NCBI RefSeq assembly: GCF_007993735.1
Contig: NZ_CP042453.1
Span: forward strand, 372,001-436,000
DNA length: 64,000 nucleotides
Source of the DNA: Arenimonas daejeonensis
Lineage (GTDB): Bacteria; Pseudomonadota; Gammaproteobacteria; Xanthomonadales; Xanthomonadaceae
Direction of reading: 5' to 3'
The position numbers were made by a program, and so were the translations under genes. This document shows, piece by piece, positions 15,885 to 26,216 of this stretch (positions within the stretch are counted from its first letter, which is position 1; each line of letters opens with the position of its first letter). Below the pieces are notes generated by a model, which saw only the letters and a program-made list of their open reading frames with translations, was not told the origin of the DNA and made no database searches.

Positions 15885-17630
15885 ATGAAGCACACCCTGC
15901 TATTTGCCGCCGCCACGCTGGCCCTGGCGGCCTGCAGCCCTGCACCGGAACCGTCGGCGTCCGCCGACCCGGTCGCCCAGGCCCCCGCCGCTTCCGAACA
16001 CGGCTTCGGGCCCGAAATCTCCGCCGAAGACTTCGCCGCGCATGTGAAAGTGCTGGCCTCCGACGAATTCGGCGGCCGCGCCCCGGGCACCGACGGGGAA
16101 CAGAAGACCGCCGACTACCTGGTGGCCCAGTTCCAGCGCCTCGGCCTGCAGCCGGGCAATGGCGAAAGCTGGTTCCAGGACGTGCCGATGGTCGAGACCA
16201 CGGCCGATGAAAGCACCTCCAGCGCCACCATCACGCTCAATGGCGCGGCCCAGCCGCTGGCCTTCGGCACCCAGATGGCCCTGGGCACGCGCACCGCGCA
16301 GCCGGAAGTGAAGGTGGATGCCAGCGAGATGGTGTTCGTCGGTTACGGCGTGAATGCGCCGGAAGCCAACTGGAACGACTACGCCGACCTGGACGTGAAG
16401 GGCAAGACCGTCGTCATCCTGGTCAACGACCCGGGTTTCCACGCCGGTGACGAGCAGCTCTTCAGCGGCAAGAAGATGACCTACTACGGCCGCTGGACCT
16501 ACAAGTACGAAGAGGCCGCGCGCCAGGGCGCCGCCGCCGCGCTGATCATCCACGACGATGCCGGTGCCGGTTACGGCTGGGACGTGGTGAAGAACAGCTG
16601 GTCCGGCGCGCAGTACGACCTGCCCGCCAGTGCCGACCCGGAACCGCGCCTGCCGATGCAGGGCTGGATCACCGGCGAGGTGGCCAGCAAGCTGTTCGCC
16701 GATGCCGGCCTGGACCTCGACGCGCTGCGCGCCGCCGCCAACAAGCCCGGCTTCACCGCCGTGGACCTGGGCGATGCCAGCTTCAGCGCCACGCTCAACA
16801 GCACGATCAAGGAATCGAGCTCGCGCAACATCCTGGCCAGGCTGCCCGGCAGCGAACGCCCGGACGAGGCCATCGTCTATACCGCGCACTGGGACCACCT
16901 GGGTGACCACAGCGCCACCCATGGCGGCGACAAGGCCGCGGATGCCGCCGCCACCGAAGGCGAGGACCACATCTACAACGGCGCCATCGACAATGCGACC
17001 GGCGTCGCCGGCGTGCTGGAGATCGCCGAGGCCTTCACCGTGCAGGACCCGAAGCCGGCGCGTTCGGTGGTGTTCCTGCTGGTGACGCTGGAGGAGTCGG
17101 GCCTGCTGGGTTCGAAGTACTACGCCGCCAATCCGGTGATCCCGCTCAAGGACACCGTCGCGGTGGTGAACCTGGACGCGATGAGCGTCGTGGGTCCGAC
17201 CAAGGACTTCGTGGTGATCGGGCTGGGCAACAGCGAACTCGACGACGTGCTCAAGCCGATCGCCGAAGCACAGGGCCGCGTGCTGGTGGAAGAGGACGGC
17301 GTCGAGAAGGGTTATTTCTTCCGCTCCGACCACTTCAGCTTCGCCAAGTTCGGCGTGCCGGCGCTTTACGCCAAGGGCGGCATCGACCACGTCGAGAAGG
17401 GCGCCGACTTCGGCCGCCAGGTGCAGGCCGACTACACCTCGGTGCGCTACCACAAGGCCGCGGACGAGTACGACCCGGAATGGGACCTGCGTGGCGTGAT
17501 GCAGGACCTGACCGCGCTGTACGGCGTGGGCCGCGAACTGGCCGGCAACGAGGCCTGGCCGAACTACGTCGAGGGCAATGCCTTCAAGGCGGCGCGCGAC
17601 GCGTCGCGGGCGGAAGCCGCCGCGAACTGA
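15885..17630 (+). CDS. M28-family zinc aminopeptidase, lipoprotein
   Basis: The 581-residue protein has lipobox LALAACS, a PA domain (about residues 130-280, with GYGVNAPEANWNDYADLDVKG) and the M28 catalytic domain. Zinc ligands are seen as YTAHWDHLG (His, first Asp), IDNATGVAG (bridging Asp), EESGLLGS (Glu-Glu) and HFSFAKFGVP. It is an envelope-anchored exopeptidase for peptide scavenging. Start ATG 15885 is preceded by CAGGA; a longer in-frame start inside the palindrome is unlikely. Confidence 0.92.
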   Translation: MKHTLLFAAATLALAACSPAPEPSASADPVAQAPAASEHGFGPEISAEDFAAHVKVLASDEFGGRAPGTDGEQKTADYLVAQFQRLGLQPGNGESWFQDVPMVETTADESTSSATITLNGAAQPLAFGTQMALGTRTAQPEVKVDASEMVFVGYGVNAPEANWNDYADLDVKGKTVVILVNDPGFHAGDEQLFSGKKMTYYGRWTYKYEEAARQGAAAALIIHDDAGAGYGWDVVKNSWSGAQYDLPASADPEPRLPMQGWITGEVASKLFADAGLDLDALRAAANKPGFTAVDLGDASFSATLNSTIKESSSRNILARLPGSERPDEAIVYTAHWDHLGDHSATHGGDKAADAAATEGEDHIYNGAIDNATGVAGVLEIAEAFTVQDPKPARSVVFLLVTLEESGLLGSKYYAANPVIPLKDTVAVVNLDAMSVVGPTKDFVVIGLGNSELDDVLKPIAEAQGRVLVEEDGVEKGYFFRSDHFSFAKFGVPALYAKGGIDHVEKGADFGRQVQADYTSVRYHKAADEYDPEWDLRGVMQDLTALYGVGRELAGNEAWPNYVEGNAFKAARDASRAEAAAN

Positions 17631-17651
17631 GCGTCACCCGTGCGACAACGG

Positions 17652-17683
17652 AAAAGGCCGCGCACTGCGCGGCCTTTTCTTTT
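17652..17683 (+). terminator. Rho-independent terminator
   Basis: AAAAGGCCGCGC/GCGCGGCCTTTT stem with a 3-nt loop, followed by CTTTTC. It lies between convergent genes and can serve both. Confidence 0.88.
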
Positions 17684-17702
17684 CAGCCGGAAATCACCGG
17701 GC

Positions 17703-18212
17703 TCAGTACTTGCCCATGAAATCCTTCTTGCCGATCTCCACGCCGCCGTGGCGCAGCAAGGCATAGCTGGTGGTGACGTGGAAGAAGAACTGAGGCAGGC
17801 CGTAGTTCAGCAGGTAGGCCTGGCCCTCGAGCCGGCGTTCCTTGGGCGTGCCGGGGCGCAGCAAGATCTCGCGGGTGCCGGCCCCTTCGAACGCCGCGGC
17901 GTCGAGGCTGCCGATGAACTCCACGGTGCGGGCGATGCGCGCCTGCAGGTCGTCGAAATTCTTTTCGTTGTCCTCCCAGGCCGGCACGTCGGCACCGGCG
18001 AGGCGGGCGCTGACGCCCTTGGCGAAATCGCAGGCGATCTGCACCTGGCGTTGCAGCGGGAACATGTCCGGGAACAGGCGCGACTGCAGCAGCGCGTCGG
18101 GTTCGATCTTGCGTTCGGCGGCGTGGGCCGCGGCCTTGGCCAGCACGTCGGCGAGACCGCCGAGCAGCTGGGTGAACACGGGAACGGAAGCAGTGTGCAG
18201 GGAAAGGGACAT
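17703..18212 (-). CDS. DUF1993-family protein
   Basis: The 169-residue protein runs MSLSLHTASVPVFTQLLGGL, then FPDMFPLQRQVQIACDFAKG and YLLNYGLPQFFFHVTTSYALLRH to the end. It is the typical helical-bundle pattern of the DUF1993 group, distantly DinB-like. No enzymatic residue can be assigned. It stands alone downstream of the MFS gene on the same strand with a 40-bp gap. Confidence 0.8.
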   Translation of the reverse strand: MSLSLHTASVPVFTQLLGGLADVLAKAAAHAAERKIEPDALLQSRLFPDMFPLQRQVQIACDFAKGVSARLAGADVPAWEDNEKNFDDLQARIARTVEFIGSLDAAAFEGAGTREILLRPGTPKERRLEGQAYLLNYGLPQFFFHVTTSYALLRHGGVEIGKKDFMGKY

Positions 18213-18252
18213 GGGCGACTCGTGCGGGAAGAAAGCGCGATGGTACGCCGGT

Positions 18253-19470
18253 TCAGGCCGGCTGCGGCTCGGCGTGCACGATGCGCGCCTCGCGGATCGG
18301 CAGGTTGACGATCGCCGCCATCAGCGCCAGCGCGATGTCGGCGTACCACATCCAGGTGTAGTCGCCGAAACGCGTGAAGGCGAGGCCGCCCAGGTAGGCG
18401 CCCAGGAAACCGCCGATCTGGTGCGAGAACAGCGTCAGTCCGAACAGCGTGGCCAGGTAACGCACGCCGAAGAGTTTGCCGACGATGGCCGCGGTCGGCG
18501 GCACCGTCGCCAGCCAGGTGAACCCCAGGCCGGCGGCGAACAGGTAGAAGGTCAGGTCCGTGCGCGGCGCCATCAGGTAGAGCGCGATCAGCAGCGCGCG
18601 CGAAGCGTACATCCACGCCAGCACGTACTTGCTGCGGTATTTCGACACCCACGCGCCCGCGAACAGGCTGCCGACGATGTTGGCCAGGCCGATGATCGCC
18701 AGCGACCAGCTGGCCACCGACGGCGGCAGGCCGCACAGCTCCACCTCGCCCGGCAGGTGCGTGACCAGGAAGGCGATATGGAAACCGCAGGTGAAAAAGC
18801 CCAGGTGCAACAGCAGGTAGCTGCGGTCGCGCAGGGCGCCGGACATCGCATTCACCACGCCGGTGTCGCCGGCCTGTTTGGGCATCGGGATCGGCGCGCT
18901 GCGTGTCAGGCGGCCGATCATCGGCAGCGCCGCGAGGGTCATCAGCGCCAGCGACCACATCGCCCCCATCCAGCCGAAGGCCTGGATGAGCTTCTGCAGG
19001 ATCGGCGCGAACACGAACTGTCCGAACGAGCCGCCGGCATTGATCACGCCCGAAGCCGCACCACGCGCTTCCGGCGGCAGCCGCTGCGCCGCGGCGCCGA
19101 TCAGCACCGAGAAGCTGCCGGCACCGGAACCGATCGCCGACAGCAGGCCCAGCGACACGATCAGCCCGAAGCCGCTGCCCATGAACGGCGTTACCGCACT
19201 GCCCAGCGCCAGCAGCAGCACGCCGGCGATCAGCACCACGCGTGGACCGTAGCGGTCGGCCGCGGCACCGGCGATCGGCTGCACCGCGCCCCAGCTGAAC
19301 TGGCCGATGGCCAGGGCCAGGCTGATCGCGGCGATGCCCAGGCCGGTGCTGTCGTCCATCGGTCCGATGAACAGGCCCATGGACTGGCGCGCGCCCATGG
19401 TGATCATCAGCACGCCGGCCGCGGCCAGGGTCGTGATCAGGATCTCGCGGGTGCCTAGGGCCTTGAACAT
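18253..19470 (-). CDS. MFS transporter
   Basis: The 405-residue protein has about twelve membrane segments in two halves. The loop 2-3 motif is GAAADRYGPRVVL, and GAASGVINAGGSFGQFVFAPI is typical of the oxalate/formate-like or general anion/carboxylate MFS group. Substrate unknown. Complete frame. Start ATG 19470 lies behind a GC-rich leader without a strong ribosome site. Confidence 0.88.
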   Translation of the reverse strand: MFKALGTREILITTLAAAGVLMITMGARQSMGLFIGPMDDSTGLGIAAISLALAIGQFSWGAVQPIAGAAADRYGPRVVLIAGVLLLALGSAVTPFMGSGFGLIVSLGLLSAIGSGAGSFSVLIGAAAQRLPPEARGAASGVINAGGSFGQFVFAPILQKLIQAFGWMGAMWSLALMTLAALPMIGRLTRSAPIPMPKQAGDTGVVNAMSGALRDRSYLLLHLGFFTCGFHIAFLVTHLPGEVELCGLPPSVASWSLAIIGLANIVGSLFAGAWVSKYRSKYVLAWMYASRALLIALYLMAPRTDLTFYLFAAGLGFTWLATVPPTAAIVGKLFGVRYLATLFGLTLFSHQIGGFLGAYLGGLAFTRFGDYTWMWYADIALALMAAIVNLPIREARIVHAEPQPA

Positions 19471-19608
19471 GGGCGGGAGCCGGCGCGCCGGCGGGCGGGA
19501 GGATGGCGCAGCTTAGGCCCGGTCCCGACCCCGGAACAGAGCCAAATCCGCATCACTGTGTGGCGCCTGGCGGTTCTGGCGCCGTGGGTGGCCCGGCCCG
19601 GAACCCGA

Positions 19609-20574
19609 CTAGCCGCCGGAGCGGACGGATCCGAGGAACTGCGAGAGCGCTTCCGACACCTGGCGCGGCTGCGCCATCAACGGCATGTGCCCGCAGCCCG
19701 ACAGGATCACCGTGGTGCTGTCGCGAAGGCCGCGGCGGAAAGTTTCGGCGGCACTGACGTCGATCACCTTGTCGTCCCGGCACCACAGCAGCAGGGTCGG
19801 CGCCTGGATGCGGGCCAGTTCGGTCTCCAGAACCAGGGCGTCGGGCCCACGGCCGATCTGGTCCAGCACCTGCTGCTCGAAGGCGGCGTCGGCGCGGCGC
19901 CGGCGCGCCGGGGCTTCGTTCGCCGGCCACGGCACGAACGGCGGGTCGGTGAAGACGATGCCGAGGAAACGCTTGAGCTCGCCGCGCGTGGTCACCTGGT
20001 AGGGATTTTCACCGGCAAGCACGGCGTTGGCGAAGGCGTTCTCTTCGAAGGTGACGCCGGCCGACGACATCAGCGCGATGCGCTCGACGAGCTGCGGCTG
20101 CCGCGCCGCCAGCAGGCCGACGATCTGCCCGCCCATCGAGTGGCCGACCAGCAGCGCCGGCTTGCCCGGCAACGTGCCCAGGAACTCGGCCAGCCGCCGC
20201 ATCTGCGCAACCGGGCCGTAGTCGGCGCCGGGCTGGCGTTCGCTGTCGCCCCAGCCCGGCAGGTCGGGCGCGACCAGACGGTAGGACTTGCCGAGTTCGC
20301 GCATCACCGGCAGCCAGTTTTCCTTGCTGCCGACGAAACCGTGCACCAGCACCAGCAGCGGCTTGTCCGGATCACCCGCTTCCAGCACCGACCAGCGGTG
20401 GCCGGCGACCTGCACCTCGCGCACCTCGGCGCCGGCCAGCCAGCGCTGGCGGGCAAATTCGGCTTCCAGCACACGCTCGGGCGCCGTCGCGGCAAAGCCG
20501 ACCGCGCCCAGGACGAGCCCGAGCGAGGCGGCGAGCACGATCTTGCGCGGCCGGGCCGCGCGCCGGGCTTTCAT
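19609..20574 (-). CDS. Alpha/beta-fold hydrolase with N-terminal membrane anchor
   Basis: The 321-residue protein has a single hydrophobic segment (KIVLAASLGLVLGAVGFAA), then the hydrolase fold: LVHGFVGSKENWLP (oxyanion region), LLVGHSMGGQIVGLL (nucleophile Ser in GHSMG), LLLWCRDDKVID (Asp) and GCGHMPLMAQP (His). It resembles lipase/esterase proteins of the meta-cleavage hydrolase-like group. The triad is complete. It ends 5 bases from the aminopeptidase gene on the same strand. Confidence 0.87.
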   Translation of the reverse strand: MKARRAARPRKIVLAASLGLVLGAVGFAATAPERVLEAEFARQRWLAGAEVREVQVAGHRWSVLEAGDPDKPLLVLVHGFVGSKENWLPVMRELGKSYRLVAPDLPGWGDSERQPGADYGPVAQMRRLAEFLGTLPGKPALLVGHSMGGQIVGLLAARQPQLVERIALMSSAGVTFEENAFANAVLAGENPYQVTTRGELKRFLGIVFTDPPFVPWPANEAPARRRRADAAFEQQVLDQIGRGPDALVLETELARIQAPTLLLWCRDDKVIDVSAAETFRRGLRDSTTVILSGCGHMPLMAQPRQVSEALSQFLGSVRSGG

Positions 20575-20578
20575 CCGG

Positions 20579-22448
20579 TCACGGTGCCGGCGCGTTGCGG
20601 GCTTTTTCCAGCACCGTTTCCACCGAAGCGCTGGTGATGGGGTGGTAGCCGGGTTTGGCCATCCGGTAGATCTGGCTGGCGAAGGCCAGGCCGTCGGCGG
20701 TCTGCACCAGGGCCTCGTAGGTCGGCATGATCAGCTTGCGGCGGCCGATCTTGCGCAGGAACAGCGACATCGCCGGGCGCGCCTCGAAATATTCGCTGCG
20801 CACGGTCAGCGGATACCAGCGCTGGGCGATCTCGCCGTTGGCGGTGCCGGTGAAGCGGAAGGCCTGGTCCAGTTCGACCAGGCGCTCGGGATCGAGCGAG
20901 GCCGGCAGGCCTTCGAGGAAATACACCCACTCCTGCGTGGTCCAGGCGCCGACCTTGAGTTCACGCGCGGCGGTGCGACGCTTGAGCCAGGCTTCGCGGG
21001 TGGCGTCCACCGCGTCGAAACGCGGCGAGGCCGTCTGCGGCGCGAAGGCCGGGATGCCGGGCTCCGACAGCCAGGCCGTCAGTTCGGCATCGGTGACCAG
21101 GCCGGGGTGTTTGGCCATCAGCTCGCTGCGCAGGAAGGCGACGAACTGTTCGGTGCTCACGCTCTGGAAGGCGTGGCTGTCGAACCAGCTGCGCAGGAAG
21201 GGGTCGAACAGGTCGCGGCCATAGCGTTGTTAGGAACTGCAGGAACCACGCGCCCTTGTCGTAGGCGATCGAACCCAGTGCGTCTTCCGGATCGGAACCC
21301 GTGCGTGCCGGCAGCATCAGCACCTGCTGCTCGGCAGGAATGTCGGCCAGGTCCGCCTTCAGCCCGTTGCGGCTGTTGACGAACTCCATGTCGGCGCGCT
21401 CCTTGCCGTACAGCGCCTCGACGATGCGGTTCTCGACGTAGCTGGTGAAGCCCTCGTTGAGCCACATGTCCTTCCAGCTGGCATTGGTGACCAGGTTGCC
21501 GGACCAGGAATGCGCCAGTTCGTGCGCGATCAGCGACACCAGCGACTTGTCGCCGGCGATCACGGTGGGCGTGATGAAGCTGATGCGCGGGTTTTCCATG
21601 CCGCCGAACGGGAACGAGGGCGGCAGGATCAGCAGGTCGTAACGTTCCCAGCGGTAGGGGCCGTACAGCGATTCGGTGACCTCGATCATCTTCTCGGTGT
21701 CTTCGAACTCCTTCACCGCCTTGTCCACGGTGGCCGGCTCGGCCCAGACGCCGGCGCGGGCGGAGATCGGCTTGAACACCAGGTCGCCGGCGGCGATCGC
21801 CATCAGGTAGGACGAGATCGGCTGCGGCATCCTGAACGTGTAGTCGCCGTCGCGCGGCGCGGCCGGGTCGTTGTCGGCGCTCATCAGCGCCATCACGTCG
21901 GCCGGCGTGCGCACGCGCGCGGTGTAGGTGTAGCGCACCGACGGCGTGTCCTGCAGCGGCACCCAGCTGCGGGCGTGGATGGCCTGGGACTGGCTGAACA
22001 TGAAGGGCGTCTTGCCGCCGGCGGTCATGGACGGCGCCAGCCACTGCAGGCCGGAGGCTTCGGGCGAGGTGGCGTAGGTGACGCGCACCTGTTCGTACTG
22101 GCGCGACAGGGTGATGGTGAGCTTACTGCCGAATCGGGCATCGCGTTCGGCCAGGGTGAAGTCCACGGCGCGCCACTTGCGCTTGCCGTTGCGGGCTTCG
22201 ACGGCGGTGATGCTGAGGTCGCGGGTGTCGAGCACGAGGTCGCGCTGGTCTTCGTCGGCCCAGGCCAAGGTGTAGGTGGCGGTGCCGGCCAGCTGGCGTT
22301 TGTCGAAGTCCACCTGCAGGTCCAGGCCCAGGTCGGCGATCCGGACCTTGTCGGGCTGGGCGTAGGAGTGTTCGTCGGTGCGCCGGTCCTGGGCCAGGGC
22401 CGGCAGGGTGGCGGTCAGCAGGACGAGCAGGAGGGCAAGGCGGTGCAT
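20579..22448 (-). CDS. M1-family zinc aminopeptidase (one frameshift)
   Basis: Exported aminopeptidase related to the leukotriene A4 hydrolase branch. It has a signal peptide (MHRLALLLVLLTATLPALA), FGGMENPRISFI exopeptidase loop, zinc motif HELAHSWSGNLV and the second ligand in WLNEGFTSYVENRI. The frame breaks at about 21228, just after KGAWFLQFL; the C-terminal third continues RYGRDLFDPFLRSWFDSHAF and ends PITSASVETVLEKARNA, including the armadillo-like C-terminal domain. It is the first gene of a pair with the alpha/beta hydrolase. Confidence 0.88.
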
Positions 22449-22596
22449 GGGCGGTTCCGGGCGGGTGGACCGCGCGATTCTAGCGCGGGCGGGGCGGGGG
22501 CGTCCGTGCCACCAAGGTCGGGGTTGGCGGTGGGCCGGGCTTGCTTCGCAAGTGGATCAAGGGCTCGTGGTCGGTTGATCCGGCGTGCGCCGCCCC

Positions 22597-22926
22597 GCAT
22601 CGGTAGTGACCCCTGCCCGCCATTCGCAGCGGCGTCCTGCCCAGCGGATGGCGGCCGTTACGGCATCCTGCCTCCACTTCAGGGGTCACTACCGATGCGT
22701 GCCGTCGCCACGACTCATCTCCGCGAGCCGTTGAAACCCCACCCGTGCCCTCCGGTCACGAAGAGCAGGGATGCCGCAGGTGGCGAGCTCTCACGAACTC
22801 GATAGCCCGGCCCGGATGGTTCGCAGGCCGTCGTGCGTGAGGTCTTTTCCGGGGCTTCGAAAACATGGACGTTTTCGAAGAGCCCCCATGGATGGGTTCA
22901 CGGCGTCCCCGGAAAAAGACCTCACG
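22597..22926. repeat. Intergenic region with two large palindromes
   Basis: The 525-bp gap between the aminopeptidase and ubiE has no gene. Palindrome 1 has exact 19-bp arms (22597-22615, 22680-22698, core CGGTAGTGACCCCTG). Palindrome 2 has 19-20-bp arms (22836-22854, 22907-22926, core GTGAGGTCTTTTCCGGGG) around an inner hairpin (22855-22880). Both look like the palindromic intergenic elements dispersed in xanthomonad genomes. Confidence 0.75.
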
Positions 22927-22973
22927 TACGGCGGCCTATCGCCTCGAACGATCCCGGCACAAACAACCCCCGG

Positions 22974-23732
22974 TCAGAGTTTGTAGCCGGAATGGATGGC
23001 GACGATGCCGGCGCTGAGGTTGCGGTAGTCGGTGCGTTCGAAACCGGCCGCCGACATCATGGCCTTGAGCTCGTCCTGCGGCGGGTGCTTGCGGATGGAC
23101 TCGGCCAGGTACTGGTAACTGCCGGCATCGTTGGCGAACAGCTGGCCCAGGCGCGGCAGCACCTTGAAGGAATGGAAGTCGTAAACCGGGCGGAACCACT
23201 CGGGCTGCACCTGCGAGAACTCCAGCACCAGGGCGCGGCCGCCGACCTTGAGAACACGATGCATTTCCTTCAGCGCATTGGCCTTCTCGGTGACGTTGCG
23301 CAGGCCGAAGGCGATCGTGACCAGGTCGAAGCTGGCGTCGGGGAACGGCAATGCCTCGGCGTTGAGCTGCACGTATTCCAGTCCGCGCACCAGGCCGCGG
23401 TCGGTCAGGCGGTCGCGGCCGACGCCGAGCATGGCGGCATTGATGTCGCCCAGCACCACGCTGCCGGAGTCGCCCACGCGCTCGTGCAACAGCGCGGCGA
23501 TGTCGCCGGTGCCGCCGGCCAGGTCGAGCACGCGGTCGCCGCGCTTCACGCCCGAGGTGCCGACGAAATAACGCTTCCACACGCGGTGGATGCCCAGCGA
23601 CATCAGGTCGTTCATCAGGTCGTACTGGCGCGCGACCGAACTGAAGACCTGGCCGACCAGCTTCTTCTTCTCGGCCACCGGCACGTCGCGGAAGCCAAAA
23701 TGGGTGGTGCCGTCGGGGGTCTTCTCGTCCAT
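22974..23732 (-). CDS. ubiE: Ubiquinone/menaquinone biosynthesis C-methyltransferase
   Basis: The 252-residue protein has [21 protein letters not shown] and [18 protein letters not shown], the UbiE signature, then the SAM motif [15 protein letters not shown] and [16 protein letters not shown]. It methylates the demethylated quinone ring (DDMQH2/DMKH2) in the cytoplasm. Complete; monocistronic between two palindrome-bearing gaps. Confidence 0.96.
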   Translation of the reverse strand: MDEKTPDGTTHFGFRDVPVAEKKKLVGQVFSSVARQYDLMNDLMSLGIHRVWKRYFVGTSGVKRGDRVLDLAGGTGDIAALLHERVGDSGSVVLGDINAAMLGVGRDRLTDRGLVRGLEYVQLNAEALPFPDASFDLVTIAFGLRNVTEKANALKEMHRVLKVGGRALVLEFSQVQPEWFRPVYDFHSFKVLPRLGQLFANDAGSYQYLAESIRKHPPQDELKAMMSAAGFERTDYRNLSAGIVAIHSGYKL

Positions 23733-23749
23733 GCCGGCATTATAGATGC

Positions 23750-23796
23750 GGGGTCGGATGATCTTGACGTCTGAAACGTTAAGATCATCCGTCCCC
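23750..23796. repeat. Palindromic repeat with GGGG(A/T)CGGA ends
   Basis: Arms 23750-23770 and 23776-23796 match at 19 of 21 positions, with loop CTGAA. The outer bases GGGGTCGGATGATCTT pair with AAGATCATCCGTCCCC. It shares its end sequence with the palindrome at 43304-43361. Confidence 0.8.
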
Positions 23797-23814
23797 GAAA
23801 CCAGGTGACGAGCA

Positions 23815-24163
23815 ATGTTGCGTTATTGGCATAACCCGCGCTGCAGCAAGTCCCGCGAAGGCCTGGCCCTGCTGGTCGGGCATGGCCTGCAGCCTGAGAT
23901 CGTCGATTACCCTGGGCCAGCCGCCGACCGCGGCCCGGCTCAAGGGCCTGTTCAGGAAGCTGGGCGGTGACCCGCGCGAGCTGGTGCGGTTCAAGGAAGA
24001 CGAGGCCCGCGACCTGGGCCTGTCACCCGATGACAAGCGTTCGGCCGCGGCCTGGGCCACCCTGCTGGCGGCGCACCCGCGCCTGATCGAGCGGCCGGTG
24101 CTGGAGACCGCGGACCGTGCGGTGATCGGGCGTCCGGCCGAACGCCTGTTGGAGCTGATCTGA
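23815..24163 (+). CDS. ArsC/YffB-like reductase-family protein (one frameshift)
   Basis: It starts [20 protein letters not shown], with the CxxS active-site position of the ArsC family at residue 10. Past the break at about 23911 it reads [18 protein letters not shown], then [21 protein letters not shown] and [18 protein letters not shown], the conserved end of the family. Corrected length is about 116 residues. It acts as a glutathione-linked oxidoreductase or arsenate reductase; which one cannot be told. Confidence 0.85.
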
Positions 24164-24283
24164 CCGGACAGGACCGGGCGCGCTGGACGCGCAACGTGCC
24201 GGAATTTCACGCCCCTGGCCTTCGGCCCGCTTGTAAGCTTGCGGGCCCGGCCCCATCCCGGGAGTTCCCCCAAGGAAGACCGC

Positions 24284-24822
24284 ATGGACCCCACCGTTTT
24301 CCACGCCACCACCATCCTGTCCGTGCGCCGCGGCGACCGCGTCGTGGTCGCCGGCGACGGCCAGGTCACCTGGGCCACACCGTGATGAAGGCCAATGCCC
24401 GCAAGGTCCGGCGCCTGGCCGGCGGCAAGGTGCTGGCGGGTTTCGCCGGCGCGGCGGCCGATGCGTTCACCCTGTTCGAGGTGTTCGAGGCCAAGCTCGA
24501 CAAACACGGCGGCAAACTGCTGCACGCCGCGGTCGAGATGGCCAAGGAATGGCGCACCGACCGCCGCCTGGGCAAGCTCGAGGCGCTGCTGGCGGTGGCC
24601 GACAAGGACAGCTCTCTGATCATCTCCGGCAACGGCGACGTGATCGAACCCGAGGACGGCCTGGTCGCGATCGGCTCCGGCGGCCCCTACGCCCTGGCCG
24701 CGGCACGCGCCCTGCTGCAGCACACCGACCTGGATGCCCGCGCCATCGCCGAAGCCTCGCTCAACGTCGCCGGCGACATCTGCATCTACACCAACCGCAA
24801 TCTCGTGATCGAGGAACTGTGA
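24284..24822 (+). CDS. hslV: HslV peptidase subunit of the HslUV protease (one frameshift)
   Basis: N-terminal threonine protease of the cytoplasmic ATP-dependent HslUV complex. [20 protein letters not shown] precedes the catalytic Thr (TTIL), then [19 protein letters not shown]-type text and [20 protein letters not shown] to [13 protein letters not shown]. The frame breaks at about 24370: GTCACCTGGG instead of GTCACCCTGGG, losing the Leu codon of QVTLGHTVMK. One missing C restores a 179-residue protein. Its stop overlaps the hslU start (TGATG). Confidence 0.93.
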
Positions 24823-26159
24823 TGAGCCAGCTGACCCCGCGCGAGATCGTCGGCGAGCTCGACCGTTACATCGTCGGCCAGGCCGCGGCCAAACGCGCCG
24901 TCGCCATCGCCCTGCGCAACCGCTGGCGGCGCATGCAGCTCGACCCGGCGCTGCGCGACGAGGTGATGCCCAAGAACATCCTGATGATCGGCCCCACCGG
25001 CGTCGGCAAGACCGAGATCGCGCGCCGGCTGGCGGCGCTGGCGAACGCGCCGTTCGTGAAGGTGGAAGCCACACGATTCACCGAGGTCGGCTACGTCGGC
25101 AAGGACGTCGAGCAGATCATCCGCGACCTCGCCGACGGTGCGGTGAAGATGTTCCGCGAACAGGCCAAGGTGCGCGTGCGCACGCAGGCGGAAGAACGCG
25201 CCGAGGACCGCATCCTCGACGCGCTGCTGCCCAAGCGCCGTGGCCCGGGTTTCATGGTCGAGGTCGCGCCCGACGGCGAAAGCGACACGCGCAGCAAACT
25301 CCGCAAGCAGCTGCGCAGCGGCGAGCTGGACGACCGCGAGATCGAACTCGAACTCAGCCCGCCCACCGGCGGCATGGACATCATGACCCCGCCGGGCATG
25401 GAGGAAATGGGCCAGCAGCTGCGCCAGATGTTCCAGAACCTGGGCGGCGGCAGGGCGCAGAAGCGCAACGTGACCATCCAGGCGGCGCGACCGATGCTGG
25501 TCGAGGAAGAGGCCGCCAAGCTGGTGAACGAGGAGGATATCCGCACCCAGGCCATCACCGCCTGCGAACAGAACGGCATCGTCTTCATCGACGAGATCGA
25601 CAAGGTGGCCAAGCGCCAGGACGAGATCGGCGGCGGTGGCGTCAGCCGCGAAGGCGTGCAGCGCGACCTGCTGCCGCTGGTCGAAGGTTCGACCGTCAGC
25701 ACCAAGTACGGCGTGGTGCGCACCGACCACATCCTGTTCATCGCCTCGGGCGCCTTCCACCTGTCCAAGCCCTCGGACCTGATCCCGGAGCTGCAGGGCC
25801 GTTTCCCGATCCGTGTGGAGCTGACCGCGCTCAGCCGCGACGACTTCAAGCGCATCCTGACCGAACCGAAAAACGCGCTGACCCGGCAGTACATGGCGCT
25901 GCTGGCGACCGAAGGCGTGAACATCGGCTTCGACCCGGACGCCGTCGACCGCCTGGCCGAGATCGCTTTCCAGATCAACGAACGCCAGGAAAACATCGGC
26001 GCCCGCCGCCTGCACACGGTGCTGGAAAAGCTGCTCGAGAAACTCAGCTTCGAGGCCCCGGACAAGGGCGGGCTGTCGCTGATGGTGGACCGGGCCATGG
26101 TGGACGCCCAGCTCGGCGATGCCGTGAAGGACCCGGACCTGAGCCGTTACATCCTTTGA
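24822..26159 (+). CDS. hslU: HslU unfoldase ATPase subunit of HslUV
   Basis: AAA+ protein of 445 residues: [17 protein letters not shown] at the start, Walker [16 protein letters not shown], pore loop VGYVGKD, the inserted I domain (about residues 110-240), Walker [14 protein letters not shown], and the sensor and C-terminal region ending LSRYIL, which docks into HslV. Complete. Translationally coupled to hslV. Confidence 0.97.
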   Translation: MSQLTPREIVGELDRYIVGQAAAKRAVAIALRNRWRRMQLDPALRDEVMPKNILMIGPTGVGKTEIARRLAALANAPFVKVEATRFTEVGYVGKDVEQIIRDLADGAVKMFREQAKVRVRTQAEERAEDRILDALLPKRRGPGFMVEVAPDGESDTRSKLRKQLRSGELDDREIELELSPPTGGMDIMTPPGMEEMGQQLRQMFQNLGGGRAQKRNVTIQAARPMLVEEEAAKLVNEEDIRTQAITACEQNGIVFIDEIDKVAKRQDEIGGGGVSREGVQRDLLPLVEGSTVSTKYGVVRTDHILFIASGAFHLSKPSDLIPELQGRFPIRVELTALSRDDFKRILTEPKNALTRQYMALLATEGVNIGFDPDAVDRLAEIAFQINERQENIGARRLHTVLEKLLEKLSFEAPDKGGLSLMVDRAMVDAQLGDAVKDPDLSRYIL

Positions 26160-26216
26160 TCCCGGCGATGGCTGTCAGGTTTTCCGCCCGGGCCCGGTCT
26201 ACCGGACCGTGCCCCT

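Noticed and set aside
24284-24822. hslV as a true pseudogene
   Set aside because: One C in a CC run restores the whole conserved protein, hslU is intact, and many other genes show the same type of error.
24786-26015. 409-residue open frame antisense to hslU
   Set aside because: Its translation is low-complexity and lies wholly inside hslU, which has all its motifs. Long antisense frames are expected at this GC content.
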